Origin: Thereva unica
Taxonomy: Eukaryota; Arthropoda; Insecta; Diptera; Therevidae
Length of the DNA stretch: 64,000 nucleotides
Reading direction: 5' to 3'
Assembly (NCBI GenBank): GCA_949987705.1
Contig: OX465282.1
Coordinates: 94,042,070-94,106,069 of the forward strand
This document shows positions 21,984-32,211 of this stretch, piece after piece. Within the stretch, counting starts at the first letter, position 1. Each line of letters opens with the position of its first letter. The position numbers and the translations under genes are program-made. The notes below the pieces were generated by a model. The model saw only the letters and a program-made list of their open reading frames with translations, had not been told where the DNA came from and ran no database searches.

Positions 21984-22853
21984 TGAAAGGCACGGTTTAA
22001 GCGGGAATAATCACACTAATTAAAAAAAAATTACTCCACTAATGCTATAATATATCAATATTTTAATAATACAATTAGAATTATTGCCTTAACCCACTAT
22101 CATTATACCCTGACTTCACCGGCCGAAAAGCGCAAGTTCGAGCAAATTGGTGAACTGAAATTAAAAATCACCGATCGCTTACATTTTCAAAATATTCAAC
22201 TGATGATAAAATAGACCTTAGTTCGCCCAACTGGACTCGAACTGAAGTTAAATGTAAAAGCTCGCTCAAAAGAGAATAATCAACTGGAATAATGGAATGG
22301 CATTCCAGTGAGCTTCTGTATTTCTAACTTCTGGCCAAAAAAAAACAACCATTTCAAGCACGAGCTGAACATAAGCTGAGTTTTAGCCGGTGATGCCACT
22401 TATGTGTATTGAACTGAACATGGGTAGGTTAAGCCGGGGGCATTAGCCGGCACTCGAAGGGTATACACGGCTCTAATAACGTATCTTGTTGGCTTATCTG
22501 GTTAATAGGGGTACCAAAGTTCCACTAAGGTTGGGTCTTTACGTAGCGGACGACACATCTCCTTGTTCAGCCTGGTACTCTGGCACTGCCGGCGTCACAG
22601 CTCTTGTCAGCTGGTTAGGGGGATCCACCATTTTCATGAAGGCGTAAGACTTCGATGAGAATATCTTCCGCTAACCTAGAAGGTTGCCCCTGAACTCATA
22701 CAACATCAAGAGATTCACCGCCACGTCCTCATGCATCCCTCGACTTCCTTTAATTTACCCTAAACTTTTTATATTTTTTGAACTAAGCTTCCTACTAGGC
22801 ATTGCACCAAGGCATGAACGACGCTAATATAACCTGAGGTTAGACTTTCAAAC
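21984..22853. other. 870-bp insertion inside hAT-type copy 2
   Basis: This segment is absent from the equivalent place in copy 1, so it was gained after copy 2 inserted. GAAAG occurs at both edges (about 21987-21991 and 22857-22861) and may be a short target duplication. It has no long open frame and no clear terminal repeats. The left half is AT-rich and the right half (22390-22850) is G+C-richer. I could not assign it to a known class. Confidence 0.6.
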
Positions 22854-23066
22854 GAGAAAGCAAAATTGGCCAGACAGAAATTCAAATCGAGCTAGTCCTT
22901 ATGTTTCTTTATACTCCAGAGCTTCATACGAAAATTTGTTGAACTTTTTGGTTTCATTCCACTTCAGAAAATGGATTTAACGCCACTGTTCATCAACTTT
23001 GGCAATAAACTCATGGTTTTTATTAAAGTCAGTTCATTAGATCAGTGGTAATTGTTGTCATTATGA
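22854..23066 (+). mobile_element. Non-autonomous hAT-type element, copy 2, 3' part
   Basis: Continuation of the copy split at 21983. It aligns with about 5833-6060 of copy 1, including the GCCACTGTTCATCAACTTT block and the AATAAACTC-TGGTTTTTATT block. It ends where a LINE-A 3' fragment begins at 23067, so its own right terminus and TSD are lost or displaced. Confidence 0.8.
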
Positions 23067-23271
23067 CTCGGAAAGTTCTCTGCGGTAAAACCTATGGGGT
23101 GCGAAAGATAGGGAAACCCAACCTTCGCTGGCAGGATGGCGTAGACTAAGACGCTCAGAGCTTAGGGATGCCAAACTGGATGACATCGGCTCAGGATCGG
23201 GACAGATGGAGAGAACAGTTGCGAGAGGCCAAGACCGGATCCCGGTTTTAAAGCCGTCAAAGAAGAAGAAG
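23067..23271 (+). mobile_element. LINE-A 3'-end fragment
   Basis: Translated, it reads RKVLCGKTYGV, GKPNLRWQDGVD, a stop where LINE-A has Q, then DAQSLGMPNWMTSAQDRDRW and REQLREA, ending before a (GAA)n tail at about 23259-23271. It matches the last 65 or so codons of LINE-A. It is a typical severely 5'-truncated copy, now broken by the stop codon, and lies against the remains of the hAT-type element. Confidence 0.9.
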
Positions 23272-23382
23272 TACCGAGAAAACACTAAAAGCAGAAGAAG
23301 ATAACAGGAGACTGAAAAATAGGCATCCAGTATATCGCGACATGCAGCTGTCGTGGAATAATATTGACTATTACATCACATA

Positions 23383-23677
23383 GAATTTCAAATGTGGATG
23401 GCCGGCCAAAAAAGGGTAGACGACCAAATCAAGCGAAGGTAATGGAATTGGATTGGCCACTCCTTGCGACGCGAAAACGAAAATCTAGCCAAACAGGCCC
23501 TTGACTGGAATCGGCAAGGATCCTAGACCTAGAACAACGTGGAGGAGAAACCGACTAGCAGAGGCCGCAACAACTGGGAGATCCTGGTCAGAGCTGAGAG
23601 CTGTCACGCAAAACAGAGTGCACTGGAGGGCAACTGTTTCCGCCCTATGAAGGATTAAAGGAGCATAAGAAGAAGAC
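23383..23677 (+). mobile_element. LINE-B 3'-end fragment with 11-bp TSD
   Basis: This aligns with about 40885-41200 of LINE-B and ends in an (AAG)n tail. Direct repeats TACATCACATA at 23372-23382 and 23678-23688 mark a genuine insertion. Relative to the complete copy it has a short internal deletion near its 5' end and another around the SRRVGRPR codons. Only the C-terminal tail region and 3' untranslated part are present. Confidence 0.88.
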
Positions 23678-23702
23678 TACATCACATAAGATATTTTTTA
23701 CT

Positions 23703-24530
23703 TTCTTGCAAAGCAGGATAGCCAGGTTAAAACTCTATAAAGCCATTAAATATTTTGGCATCCACTCTAACATGGGGCGAATATGTTGTAGATTACAATG
23801 GTCATGTTGTAGATTACAATGGTCATATTGTGTATATATATATATATACATGTATATCAGCAACTCTAATCAGTCTAATTACCATTTAGAATGGAATAGA
23901 TGGACTACATGACCTCGTATTGTTGGAGACTCATCAAAAGCTGCACTTGACCCATTCACACAGATTCTTTGGGGGTGTACGTTAATGATAGCAAAACCAT
24001 GCCATCTGTGAGACGTTATAGTATTGGGCCCACGATAGGGGAACATGCATTTGATAAAGTCAATGCAATACTATCATATGCGTCGGGTCAAAAGTGGCAG
24101 CTAAAAGCCAAAAGCTTAGTTTAAAAGGCTCTTCAAATTAGTGGCACCCAAACTGCTGGTGTATTAAACGCCGATGTTACCATAGACCACACATAGGCTT
24201 GAGACTTGTGTGCTTAACTTGTGTCTTAACTGTGCTCGAGAGGAAAATTGAGGGAGGGGAGATCTTTGCGGAGACAGTTCAAAGATGAGATCTACAAGTG
24301 TAATAGGGGCAAAGATTTCATGAAGAAATCAATCTTGGCTCTGGTTGACAGGACTTGTAGCTAGTATAAGTGCAGAAGCACCGCTTCAGAAAGTTTTTTA
24401 TGACAGACTGGGTATATGATGGAATGCAACATCGTCCAAATCTCCATTGGAAGGATAGCATATGCCAGGACGCGCGAAGATAAGAGATACCAAACTAGAT
24501 CACATTAACCCCCTGGTGAGATAACCACAA
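23703..24530 (+). pseudogene. Degenerate LINE-A-related RT fragment
   Basis: The decayed translation follows LINE-A from RT motif A onward. RIARLKLYKAIKYFGIHSN corresponds to SIARVELYKAMREFGIPNK. A gap that removes RT motifs B and C follows. Then come NDSKTMPSVRRYSIGPTIGE and AFDKVNAILSYA, KAKSLV-KALQ, and finally pieces of the C-terminal tail around 24420-24510. Stops and frameshifts are frequent. A 22-bp tandem duplication (about 23780-23823) and a (TA)n tract sit where motif B should be. It is a separate, older copy than the 3' fragment at 23067. Confidence 0.75.
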
Positions 24531-24846
24531 GCTATGATTATAGATAACTGATAATTCGAACTCATACTTGTACCTCCTCTATTCCACTCGCCTTTTCCGC
24601 TTGTAGTGGACACAGCGTACCAAAATAAGAGCACTCATTCAACAAGAATTTCATTACTCTAAAATTCAGCGAGGGCCCAACCTGCAGTTCTATATCGCGG
24701 GTCAGTGTTACTTGGCTCGTAGGCCGCAGCATTCGTCGAGTAGTGCGTTTAGCTGGTCGATGGCGGCTAACCGATCGAAAGGCTACTATGCTACTTTCTG
24801 GCGTACGCATAAAAACTTTGTGTAGGATTTAGCCATATCTTAAGGC
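24531..24846. other. Unassigned DNA
   Basis: Only a minus-strand 82-codon frame (24562-24810) of unremarkable composition is present; I do not recognise it. Confidence 0.4.
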
Positions 24847-25275
24847 CCCCTTTCACGCACAGGTCGTCGGCAGGCCGTGGCCTGAATGTTTTCGCCTTGA
24901 AGTCAAGTATCACTACACACCTCCCCGGCCGCTACCTGGATGGAGCCTGTAGTCCAAGAAAACTGACAAAAATCTTTATGTATGTGGGTCGCCTGCCAGA
25001 GAATTTCCTAAACATTTAATTTCTTTGCGCTGTCTGCACATTGTGTCACCAAATATGGTGCATATTCTACAGGAATTTTCGGTCACCAATCTGTTTCCAC
25101 CTTTAAACTTTTCGTTGAGGCTATGAGCATTTTTGCACTTGAATTAACAACCTGCTATGCTAAAATGACGTCACCTGCATGCCAGGCCCGGCAGGCATCC
25201 TGTACTCATCCCTCAGTCAGTCTGAGTATTGTGTGGTCTTCATTGGGCCGTGCCTGGCGGCGGCCTGTAAGTGTT
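24847..25275. repeat. G+C-rich block with inverted and repeated motifs
   Basis: The left motif ACAGGTCGTCGGCAGGCCGTG is imperfectly inverted at the right end (reverse complement ACAGGCCGCCGCCAGGCACGG). Two further related motifs around CCTGGATGGAGCCTGTAG and GGCCCGGCAGGCATCCTGTA lie between. The island stands out from its AT-rich surroundings and could be a short inverted-repeat transposon. No TSD was identified. Confidence 0.4.
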
Positions 25276-26784
25276 TTAATGTTTTACTTAATTTTCTAGC
25301 AATTTTACACTGCTTCTTCTTGAGGGAAAAAATTACGTGGAATTTTCCGAGACCCCCCCTCCCCCCTAAACGCCTACGTAATTAATGAACGACCCCTAAT
25401 TGAGACGGTGAGAGCCAATTAAGAAAGCTTTCTCTGTTTTCGGAGATAGCAATAAATATTTCTGATGCCAGTGCAACATCAGAATTTGGCATTTTTACAT
25501 TGATAAGCCCAAAATACATCCTTTTATCGTTGGATTAAAATTCAACCCGCTTTGGATGTGGATATGAATTTTAGGGTTCTCCGGGGTTTCATTGTTAGCA
25601 TAATTTCACAAACTCTGCTAGATTTCATCCGAAACCATTTTGGCGGCTTTGGTCATTTCACAATCATTGGCAAATATTTTAACTAAACCATTCCGTAAAT
25701 GGAAAATTTCCCAAATATCCAAGAATTCATCATTTTTATTTTTTTGTCAAAAATAATTGAAAAAACTCCAATTTATTTTTTTTTATAATTCTGTCGAGGG
25801 TAAATTATACCTTCAAGATTAGGGAATTCGGTTCTTGGTACACGCTTTATTAACCCACAAAGTGGAGCCTATTTTGTGTGTCGAAAATACCCTGCCGTAA
25901 ATGTACGAAATACACAAGCGCTCTCTTACGATATAGTATATACTTTTGGGCGACTTCAAAGTGAATTATTGATTTGGAAAAATTGCAAACTCTTAAAAGC
26001 CGAACATTTCAAAGCTTTTTGCATGTAATGAAATTGTCCCAAATCACAGCCGTGTTGTCCTTTACGCCCTAGCGAATTTTACGCTCTGTAAACAATGTTT
26101 TTGGAGAAATTTTCTTAAGGTAATATAAAGACCACCCCCGGTCGCCTTTCCACACGGCTCAACGTTGCTACCCTCTTCCATACCATTGCTACAAATATTT
26201 TATTTCGTATTAAATTTGAAAATTTTGTGCCCATTCTTGAAATTATTTTATTTATTGGAATTTTTTATTTTATTTTTTTGTGGGTTAACTACGCAAAATG
26301 AAGAGAAATTTAGAATATTTTCCTTTTTGGGTAATTGTACTGTACTTTAATGTGATTAAGAAATTTTCTGAAGCTAAAATTTAGAAAAACCTTTTTTATG
26401 TGTAAGAGGAGGGTTGTGAATAAAGGCCGGGCTTCTTTTTGAAAAAGACTTTATAATTGGAAGGAATAATGGATGGAAAATATTCTAAAAATATAACTGA
26501 GGCGTTTAATAACCACTTTTTTGGTATGCAGGCATGAAGATTATATTCTAAATAAGTACACGCTTGGAAATTTTGCGGGTGGGATACGCCGGGTGGCTGA
26601 CGCAATCAAAAAAAATGGTAGTGACGGCCTCATAAGTCTTGCGAAACGTCATTTGCGATCTAAAATATACCGCTATGCTACCGTATCCTACCTCCATCTC
26701 CTCGAAGAAGTTAGCTTTACATCAGGTGACTCCTGGATACCCTTATCATACAAGAATTACAGAAAGAAGAGAATGAAAGGCGAG
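25276..26784. other. Unassigned AT-rich DNA
   Basis: No recognisable gene. The 113-codon plus-strand frame at 26521-26862 runs into the 5' region of the LINE at 26785. It has no family features and is probably fortuitous. Confidence 0.4.
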
Positions 26785-27815
26785 TGTTTTGCGCCCCAAA
26801 ACAAAGCAAACGGCGGACTTGTCCTCCAGGTTGGGGGTTTTGCTCGCAAGTTTCCACAATAAAAACTAATCTGTCACGTATCTCCAAGGTAAGTCTCGAA
26901 CAAGATGAACTCAACGACAACGACTCAGTCATCGAAATACGGAATATGGAATTTAATTTCGGAACTTGGAACGTCAGAACGCTCAACAGGACGGATGCTA
27001 TAGGTTCGCTTTTATTATTACTAAAAAAAAATACGACATAGCGATCACCGCTCTTCAGGAAGCTCTGGACTCACGGTGGCATAATGAATTTCAGAACCCG
27101 CACGGTTCTCTGCAAAAGATCATCGAATTTAAAAAGAGAGTTTGGAGTAGCATTCATTGTGGAAAAGAAAATTAAATCAATGATTTCGGACCTGAAGCTA
27201 GTAACAGAATATGCGCGCATAAGTCTCATAAACGTTCATGCTCCTACAGAAGACAACGGATGAAGAGAAAGAGGAATTTTTACATAGAGCCTACTAAGGC
27301 CTTTATACTTTATATTATAATGGTACTTGGAGATATGAAAGTTAGTAGGAGTCATAGGAAAGCATAGGCTACACAAGCCTACCAATGACAATAATAGTAG
27401 GTTGATCGATCTCGCTAGCTCGAACTCAATGGTAGCAACAATGTAAAAACAATGTTCCCACACAAAAATATTCCTAAGATGACGTGGCAGTCATCAGACG
27501 AGGTAACAAATAATCGAATTGACCATGTCCTTATTGAGAGAAGAGAAAAGCGGATGTAACAACAATGAGAGGAGCGTGATGTGGCTACAACCTATTGAAA
27601 GCAAAATTTAGAACCCGGATAACGACCAAATACCCAGAGATCAAACAGAAAATAATATGAGATAGAAAGGTACTGTACTAACGTACAAACCGGAGAGAAG
27701 GTTGAACTGGAGAGAAGGTGTAGGAGAACAGCCCGACATCAACGACAAATGGGAAAATGACTAGAACTGACTAGTTCGATCGGGAATGTAGATCCACATT
27801 TGAAGAAGAGACCAG
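26785..27815 (+). pseudogene. LINE endonuclease pseudogene (LINE-A-like)
   Basis: This is a decayed 5' part of an RTE-like element. AP-endonuclease motifs appear in order but in different frames: FGTWNVRTLNRTD, AITALQEALDSRW, ARISLINVHAPTED (the HAPTE motif), a degraded GD-N region (LGDMKV), TNNRIDHVLIERR, then WFDRECRS-like debris near 27780. The upstream stretch from 26785 is probably 5' leader. The element stops abruptly at about 27815, where a different LINE type begins, so RT and 3' end are absent. It is non-functional. Confidence 0.8.
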
Positions 27816-27827
27816 AACGACCGAGAG

Positions 27828-28245
27828 TGAACCGCAACTCTTGGAAACTAGCTCGTGTTCAGCCCATCCCCAAAAAAGGTGAAGCCAGCCATCCTTTAAA
27901 CTACTGCCTAATAGCAATTACTTCTGTTCTCCCCAAAATCATGGAGACAATAATTAATAGAAAGCTGATGCAATATCTAGAATCTAACCAAATTATACAC
28001 GACAGGCAGTACGGCTTTAGACCGAAAAGATCTACTGGCGACCTTCTTGTGTGTTTGACCGAGCATCTACACCGAAGCATCCATAGCTCCGGTGAGTCTG
28101 GTCTGGTTGCTCAAGAGTATGGCAAGGCTTTTGACAGAGTATGGCATTCCGCTCTGCTGTCTAAAATCTAAGCTATTGGTATCGACTCATTTCGTACGAA
28201 CTGGATTGAGAGCGCTTATAGCTGTAGGGGCGCGGATGAATTTAT
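27828..28245 (+). pseudogene. Jockey-like reverse transcriptase fragment
   Basis: Open from about 27800 to a stop at 28169-28171, then readable further. Motifs are SWKLARVQPIPKKGE, HPLNYCLIAITSVLPKIME, DRQYGFRPKRSTGDLL and GKAFDRVWHSALLSK, then IGIDSFRTNWIES beyond the stop. This order is typical of Jockey-clade RTs and clearly differs from LINE-A and LINE-B. In motif A the expected LDI before GKAFD is QEY, so the catalytic aspartate is gone. Motifs B and C are missing. It is joined directly to the LINE-A-like remnant upstream, with no TSD visible. Confidence 0.85.
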
Positions 28246-28349
28246 CTTTTTGCCTTTTGTGGCTCATTATTTAATTTCTCCTTAAATTTTTTTGTGTCTT
28301 TTTAATAAACATCTGGTCTACTTAAACGTCATACAGTACCAATTTAGCT

Positions 28350-28950
28350 ATGCGTCTACTCACATCGAAAAAACTGGCTGAAATTGCAACGCTTTACATT
28401 GAAAGCAATCGTTCAATTGTGAAGAGAGAGGAATTCGGCGCCTTGAGACAGCACAATTCGTAGGTTGGTGAAGAATTTCTTTGAGTACGGGTCTGTAGCC
28501 GTACGTGTAGCAACTCGCCAGCGTCCCATTCGACGGTGTCCGCGACACTCCAATAAAGTTGTTGAAGCGATAATAGAGAGTGTCACTGATAATCCAGATG
28601 TATCGTTTCTCCGCCAATCTCAGGAGTTAAAAGTGAGTGGAACGACTCTAAAGAGGATTATGAAGCGAGATCTTCATCTATTCCTTGCTCAAAGATTGCT
28701 GCCACCAGACAAGCTGCATCGTACAAACGAAATGCCGCCGCAAAATGATCGATGCCGAGCCAGATTTTTGAGACAAATTTTTGATGACGAACAAAACTCA
28801 TTTTACTCTCTCTGGCGGAGTCAATAAACAACTGTCGACAGAGAACCCACACATCATTCACGAAACAGCACTGCACGACGAGAAAGTCACTGTTTGGGTT
28901 GAAGTGTGCTCGGATTCTACAGCACCACGAGGATTGTTATGAAAGGATAA
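28350..28950 (+). pseudogene. IS630/Tc1-mariner-type transposase pseudogene
   Basis: The N-terminal helix-turn-helix part is readable: KKLAEIATLYIESNRS, then DSTIRRLVKNFFEYGSVAV, RQRPIRRCPRHSNKVVEAII and LKVSGTTLKRIMKRDLHL. In a shifted frame LSGGVNKQLSTENPHIIHE and KVTVWVEVCSDS follow, corresponding to the region after the first catalytic aspartate; the DDEQNSF segment before it is a degraded SDEAHF. At least two frameshifts are present. The second half, with the other two acidic residues, is absent. It belongs to the same broad family as the pseudogene at 42500-43740. No terminal repeats were recognised. Confidence 0.8.
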
Positions 28951-29114
28951 TTACACAACCGTTCACAGAAAAATGTCAGATCCGTTAATCTTAACTTATT
29001 AGCAGAACCTCATAGTATAAAAGATATGTGGAGAGAATGCTTTCAAAGCTTACAGGATCTACTTCACATAGTAAATAAAGATTCACTAACGGAGACATTT
29101 GCAATTTCTCAAGA

Positions 29115-29290
29115 TAATATTTCAATAGAATAACCGACATTGGATGAGATGCGTGAAGCTGTAAAAACGTAAAAAAGCAACAAATCGTTAGAAGTCAATG
29201 GAAGCTGAAGTGCTTAAACAAGGACTTTTAAGAAGCTTGTATATTTTGGAGGCAAAAGCTATCCAATATAGGAGAATAACAAGCTGCGGT
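29115..29290 (+). pseudogene. Probable LINE RT fragment
   Basis: Read with one stop and one frame change, PTLDEMREAVKT, KSNKSLEVNG and EAEVLKQGLL resemble the start of an RTE-like RT, the pattern E-V-AI--LKNNKA-G-DGI-AE-LK. It is only about 60 codons long and decayed, so the identification is tentative. Confidence 0.4.
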
Positions 29291-31609
29291 TGGTTGCAGG
29301 AAAAGGCAGAGTAAAAATAATTTTGTTTGACAATTTTTTTAATTTTTTGAAAAACGTACACGTGCCGGCAATTAGCACTCACCGCGACAAATGCTCCTGC
29401 CATGTATGCCCACCCCCCAACAATCATGAAAATTTAAAAATTCGCCAGCCAGACATTACGGACATCTAAAAATTCGAACGCCAGAGTTATACGCGCCTCT
29501 GTTACAGATATGCATGTATTCGTAGTCGACTATTCCAAATGCGAGTGTTATTTTCGACGCGGTCCCCCAACTAAGTACTAACCACGTCCAATGATGAGAA
29601 CCTCCGCAAACGAACAAAAATAAGTTTACTGAGTTTATGATCACTAAGACATTTTGCGCGGTATCTTCGTGCAATACAATTTTTTAAACTCAGCTTCTAT
29701 GAGTTTGCTGGGGAAAACGTGAGAAAGAAATGTAGATGTATAAACCTTTTTCATAATCCTATTCTAATCCTGTTTAATGTAAGCATCTTGCAGATGAGTT
29801 AGCTTATAGCGATATCTTCATATATGTAGGATAGCAAATTATTCTATACACGTGTCTCCCTCATTTAGTACTAAATAAAGAGACGAAAACCTGTTTGTGA
29901 CCAGCCTCTAGAGACTTCGTGTAACATGGCCCCATCAATGTAGAACTGGAGATCTAATTACATCCCCATACCCTTTACTGCAATTTCAAGAAAGTAGAGA
30001 AAGATTTATACGAAGATAAACGCATATGTAATTTAAAAATGCAAACACTCCTTAACCCATCATAAACAAATTGTCTTTACATTGCCGCACTTAAGTGCCG
30101 TCCCATTTGTCAATCTTGGTTATTTTACAAACAATCCTTTTTACACAAATTTTTTCTTAGTACAATACAACCGAAAAGCAGCCAACAAAAATAAACAACA
30201 GCAACAACAACAACAACAAAAAATGTTTTAAGATTCCATTACTCTTTTCCGCAAGGCTTGACACATATTGTTAAATTTTATCGCCATGTTAACTGTGTAC
30301 TACAAGGAGCAAGACACTGAATCCTCCCACTGCCAGCCAAGACACCATTTAACTGGAAGTTCTTGTAAAAAGTGAAGTCATTAATTTTATCATCCTGCTC
30401 CTTGTTGATTACAGTGCCGACAAAGATTTATGACATTCAAACGATTTGAACACATATCGGATTCAGGATGCGAATAACGAATAACCAGCAACAGAAACAT
30501 TGTCCCAAAAACAAAGTTTATAAGGATTTTGGCCCATTGATATGTACGGCAACAGTTTGATATGAATACAGAGTTTCTATGATTTCGTTCCATTAGTTTT
30601 GGTTAAGCTCAGAGGTCAACATGTGATCGGCCAGACTATCATTCATGCTGTCAGGATATGGTACCCTTGTCCTTCGGTTACAAGGCGCCTTAGGATCATC
30701 AACAGCAGCACACTCATCAGGATAATTTATATTTTGTATTCTGGCCGCGTTGAAAAAATCCACACACATTCTTTTTTCTGTGTGTTTTTTTTTCTTTTTT
30801 GCTTTCCTAGTCGGGGAGTAATATGACTTTTACTTGACGATTTCAACCCCTACTTTATGCCAAGTTTTATGGGGTCGCCTTCTTGTGGAGATGTGTATAT
30901 GCACTTCTTTCCGAAAGAATAAATTGTTAAGAGAGTTTTAAAGCTCAGTTTTTCCCCCATTGTAAATTCAGGTCTTGTGTCCCGGAAGTGGTGATAACAT
31001 AAGTACTGAAAATTATGTCCGCAATATATTGTGTAGGATATGCTGGAGAAAAAATATATATGAGCATACATATATAGAAAAGATTTCTAGACTCAGTGGC
31101 GTTAAGGGTGAACTTAAAAGGGATATTGAATTTCCTATTTCTTTAAGGGTAGAATTAAGGATTTATAAATTTTTCAACTACAAAAGATTATACATATATT
31201 AGAGAAAATAAAAGATTTTAGACCAAAATTAGAAGTGATTTTACAAAAGTCCTTGATATCAGATTAAAACACTTCAGAAAAATTCCGATACGTAGTCAAC
31301 AGGGGTTTCAGTTTTATGGCTGATAGTAGTCAGAAAGGTTAGGATACGGCTGAATCACGAACCTTCTAGCAAATGATATAATTTCAACGTACCAAAGTTT
31401 ATCAGAAAATGGAAAGATTGTTGGCTGTTTTAAAACAACTAATCGAAACAAGTTGTTGATTTTTTTTGGAAAATAAAAGATCTTATCAGTAAGAAAATAC
31501 TATAAGTAATATGGATCAACAAAGTTATTTATAATTGTTTAAAATTGCCCCAAAATATTTATCCACGAAAGCTTACGATATTTTTACTGATCTATTATAT
31601 TGGCGTAGC
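29291..31609. other. Unassigned DNA
   Basis: No recognisable gene. An (AAC)n tract lies at 30195-30219. Two consecutive minus-strand open stretches (about 30785-30594 and 30593-30390) have fairly even composition, and the second has one hydrophobic segment, but I recognise no family and see no splice signals that would join them. Confidence 0.35.
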
Positions 31610-31706
31610 CAGGGCCGGCGCTTGGGTCTTTTGCGCCCGGTGCAGTATGCCATATTGCGCCCCATCAGCTCTTCATTGAATGACAATGGAAAAAGACAGA
31701 AAAGAT
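31610..31706 (+). mobile_element. hAT-type MITE fragment
   Basis: Starts CAGGGCCGGCGCTTGGGTC and continues TTTTGCGCCCGGT and ATATTGCGCCCCATCAGCTC. It matches the first 100 or so bases of the complete element at 54418-54801. The right end was not found, so this copy is truncated or rearranged. Confidence 0.75.
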
Positions 31707-32198
31707 TACAACAAAAGCAAAAGAAGGAATTTTCAAAAAGTGTTCCAGCGTAGTATTAATAAATGAGAAATGTTTCTCTCAATTTCGAGATTTTCTACAG
31801 AATTTTTACTTGAACTTCTCGAAAACGTTCCTTCACTTCACTTTTTGAGTAAAATGACAATCTCTAGGTTAAATTCCTGCGCGTGGAGAAGCAAAATTTG
31901 CCCGTTTTTTCTTGCATGAGAAAGAAAAGGAACCAAATTAGGTAAATTTGTGTAATTTCTAGCGCCTGCAGAAAAATAAATCGTGGCAACATAAATGATT
32001 TCCTTTAATAAATGAAAATACAGTCGGGGAGCAGAACCACGGATTAGACTTATCACTCAGACATTTCGTGCGCAGGGGAACTTTGAATACTTTTAGGGTT
32101 AAATAGTTCAAAAAATATTTCCTATTTCTATTTAATTCTGCATACTTTAAGGGTAACTTTTTTATTAATTTATATCTCTGAGAATTTTTGAAGATGAA
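31707..32198. other. Unassigned DNA
   Basis: Nothing recognisable. Short open frames on both strands lack features. Confidence 0.45.
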
Positions 32199-32211
32199 AT
32201 TTTAGTATATA

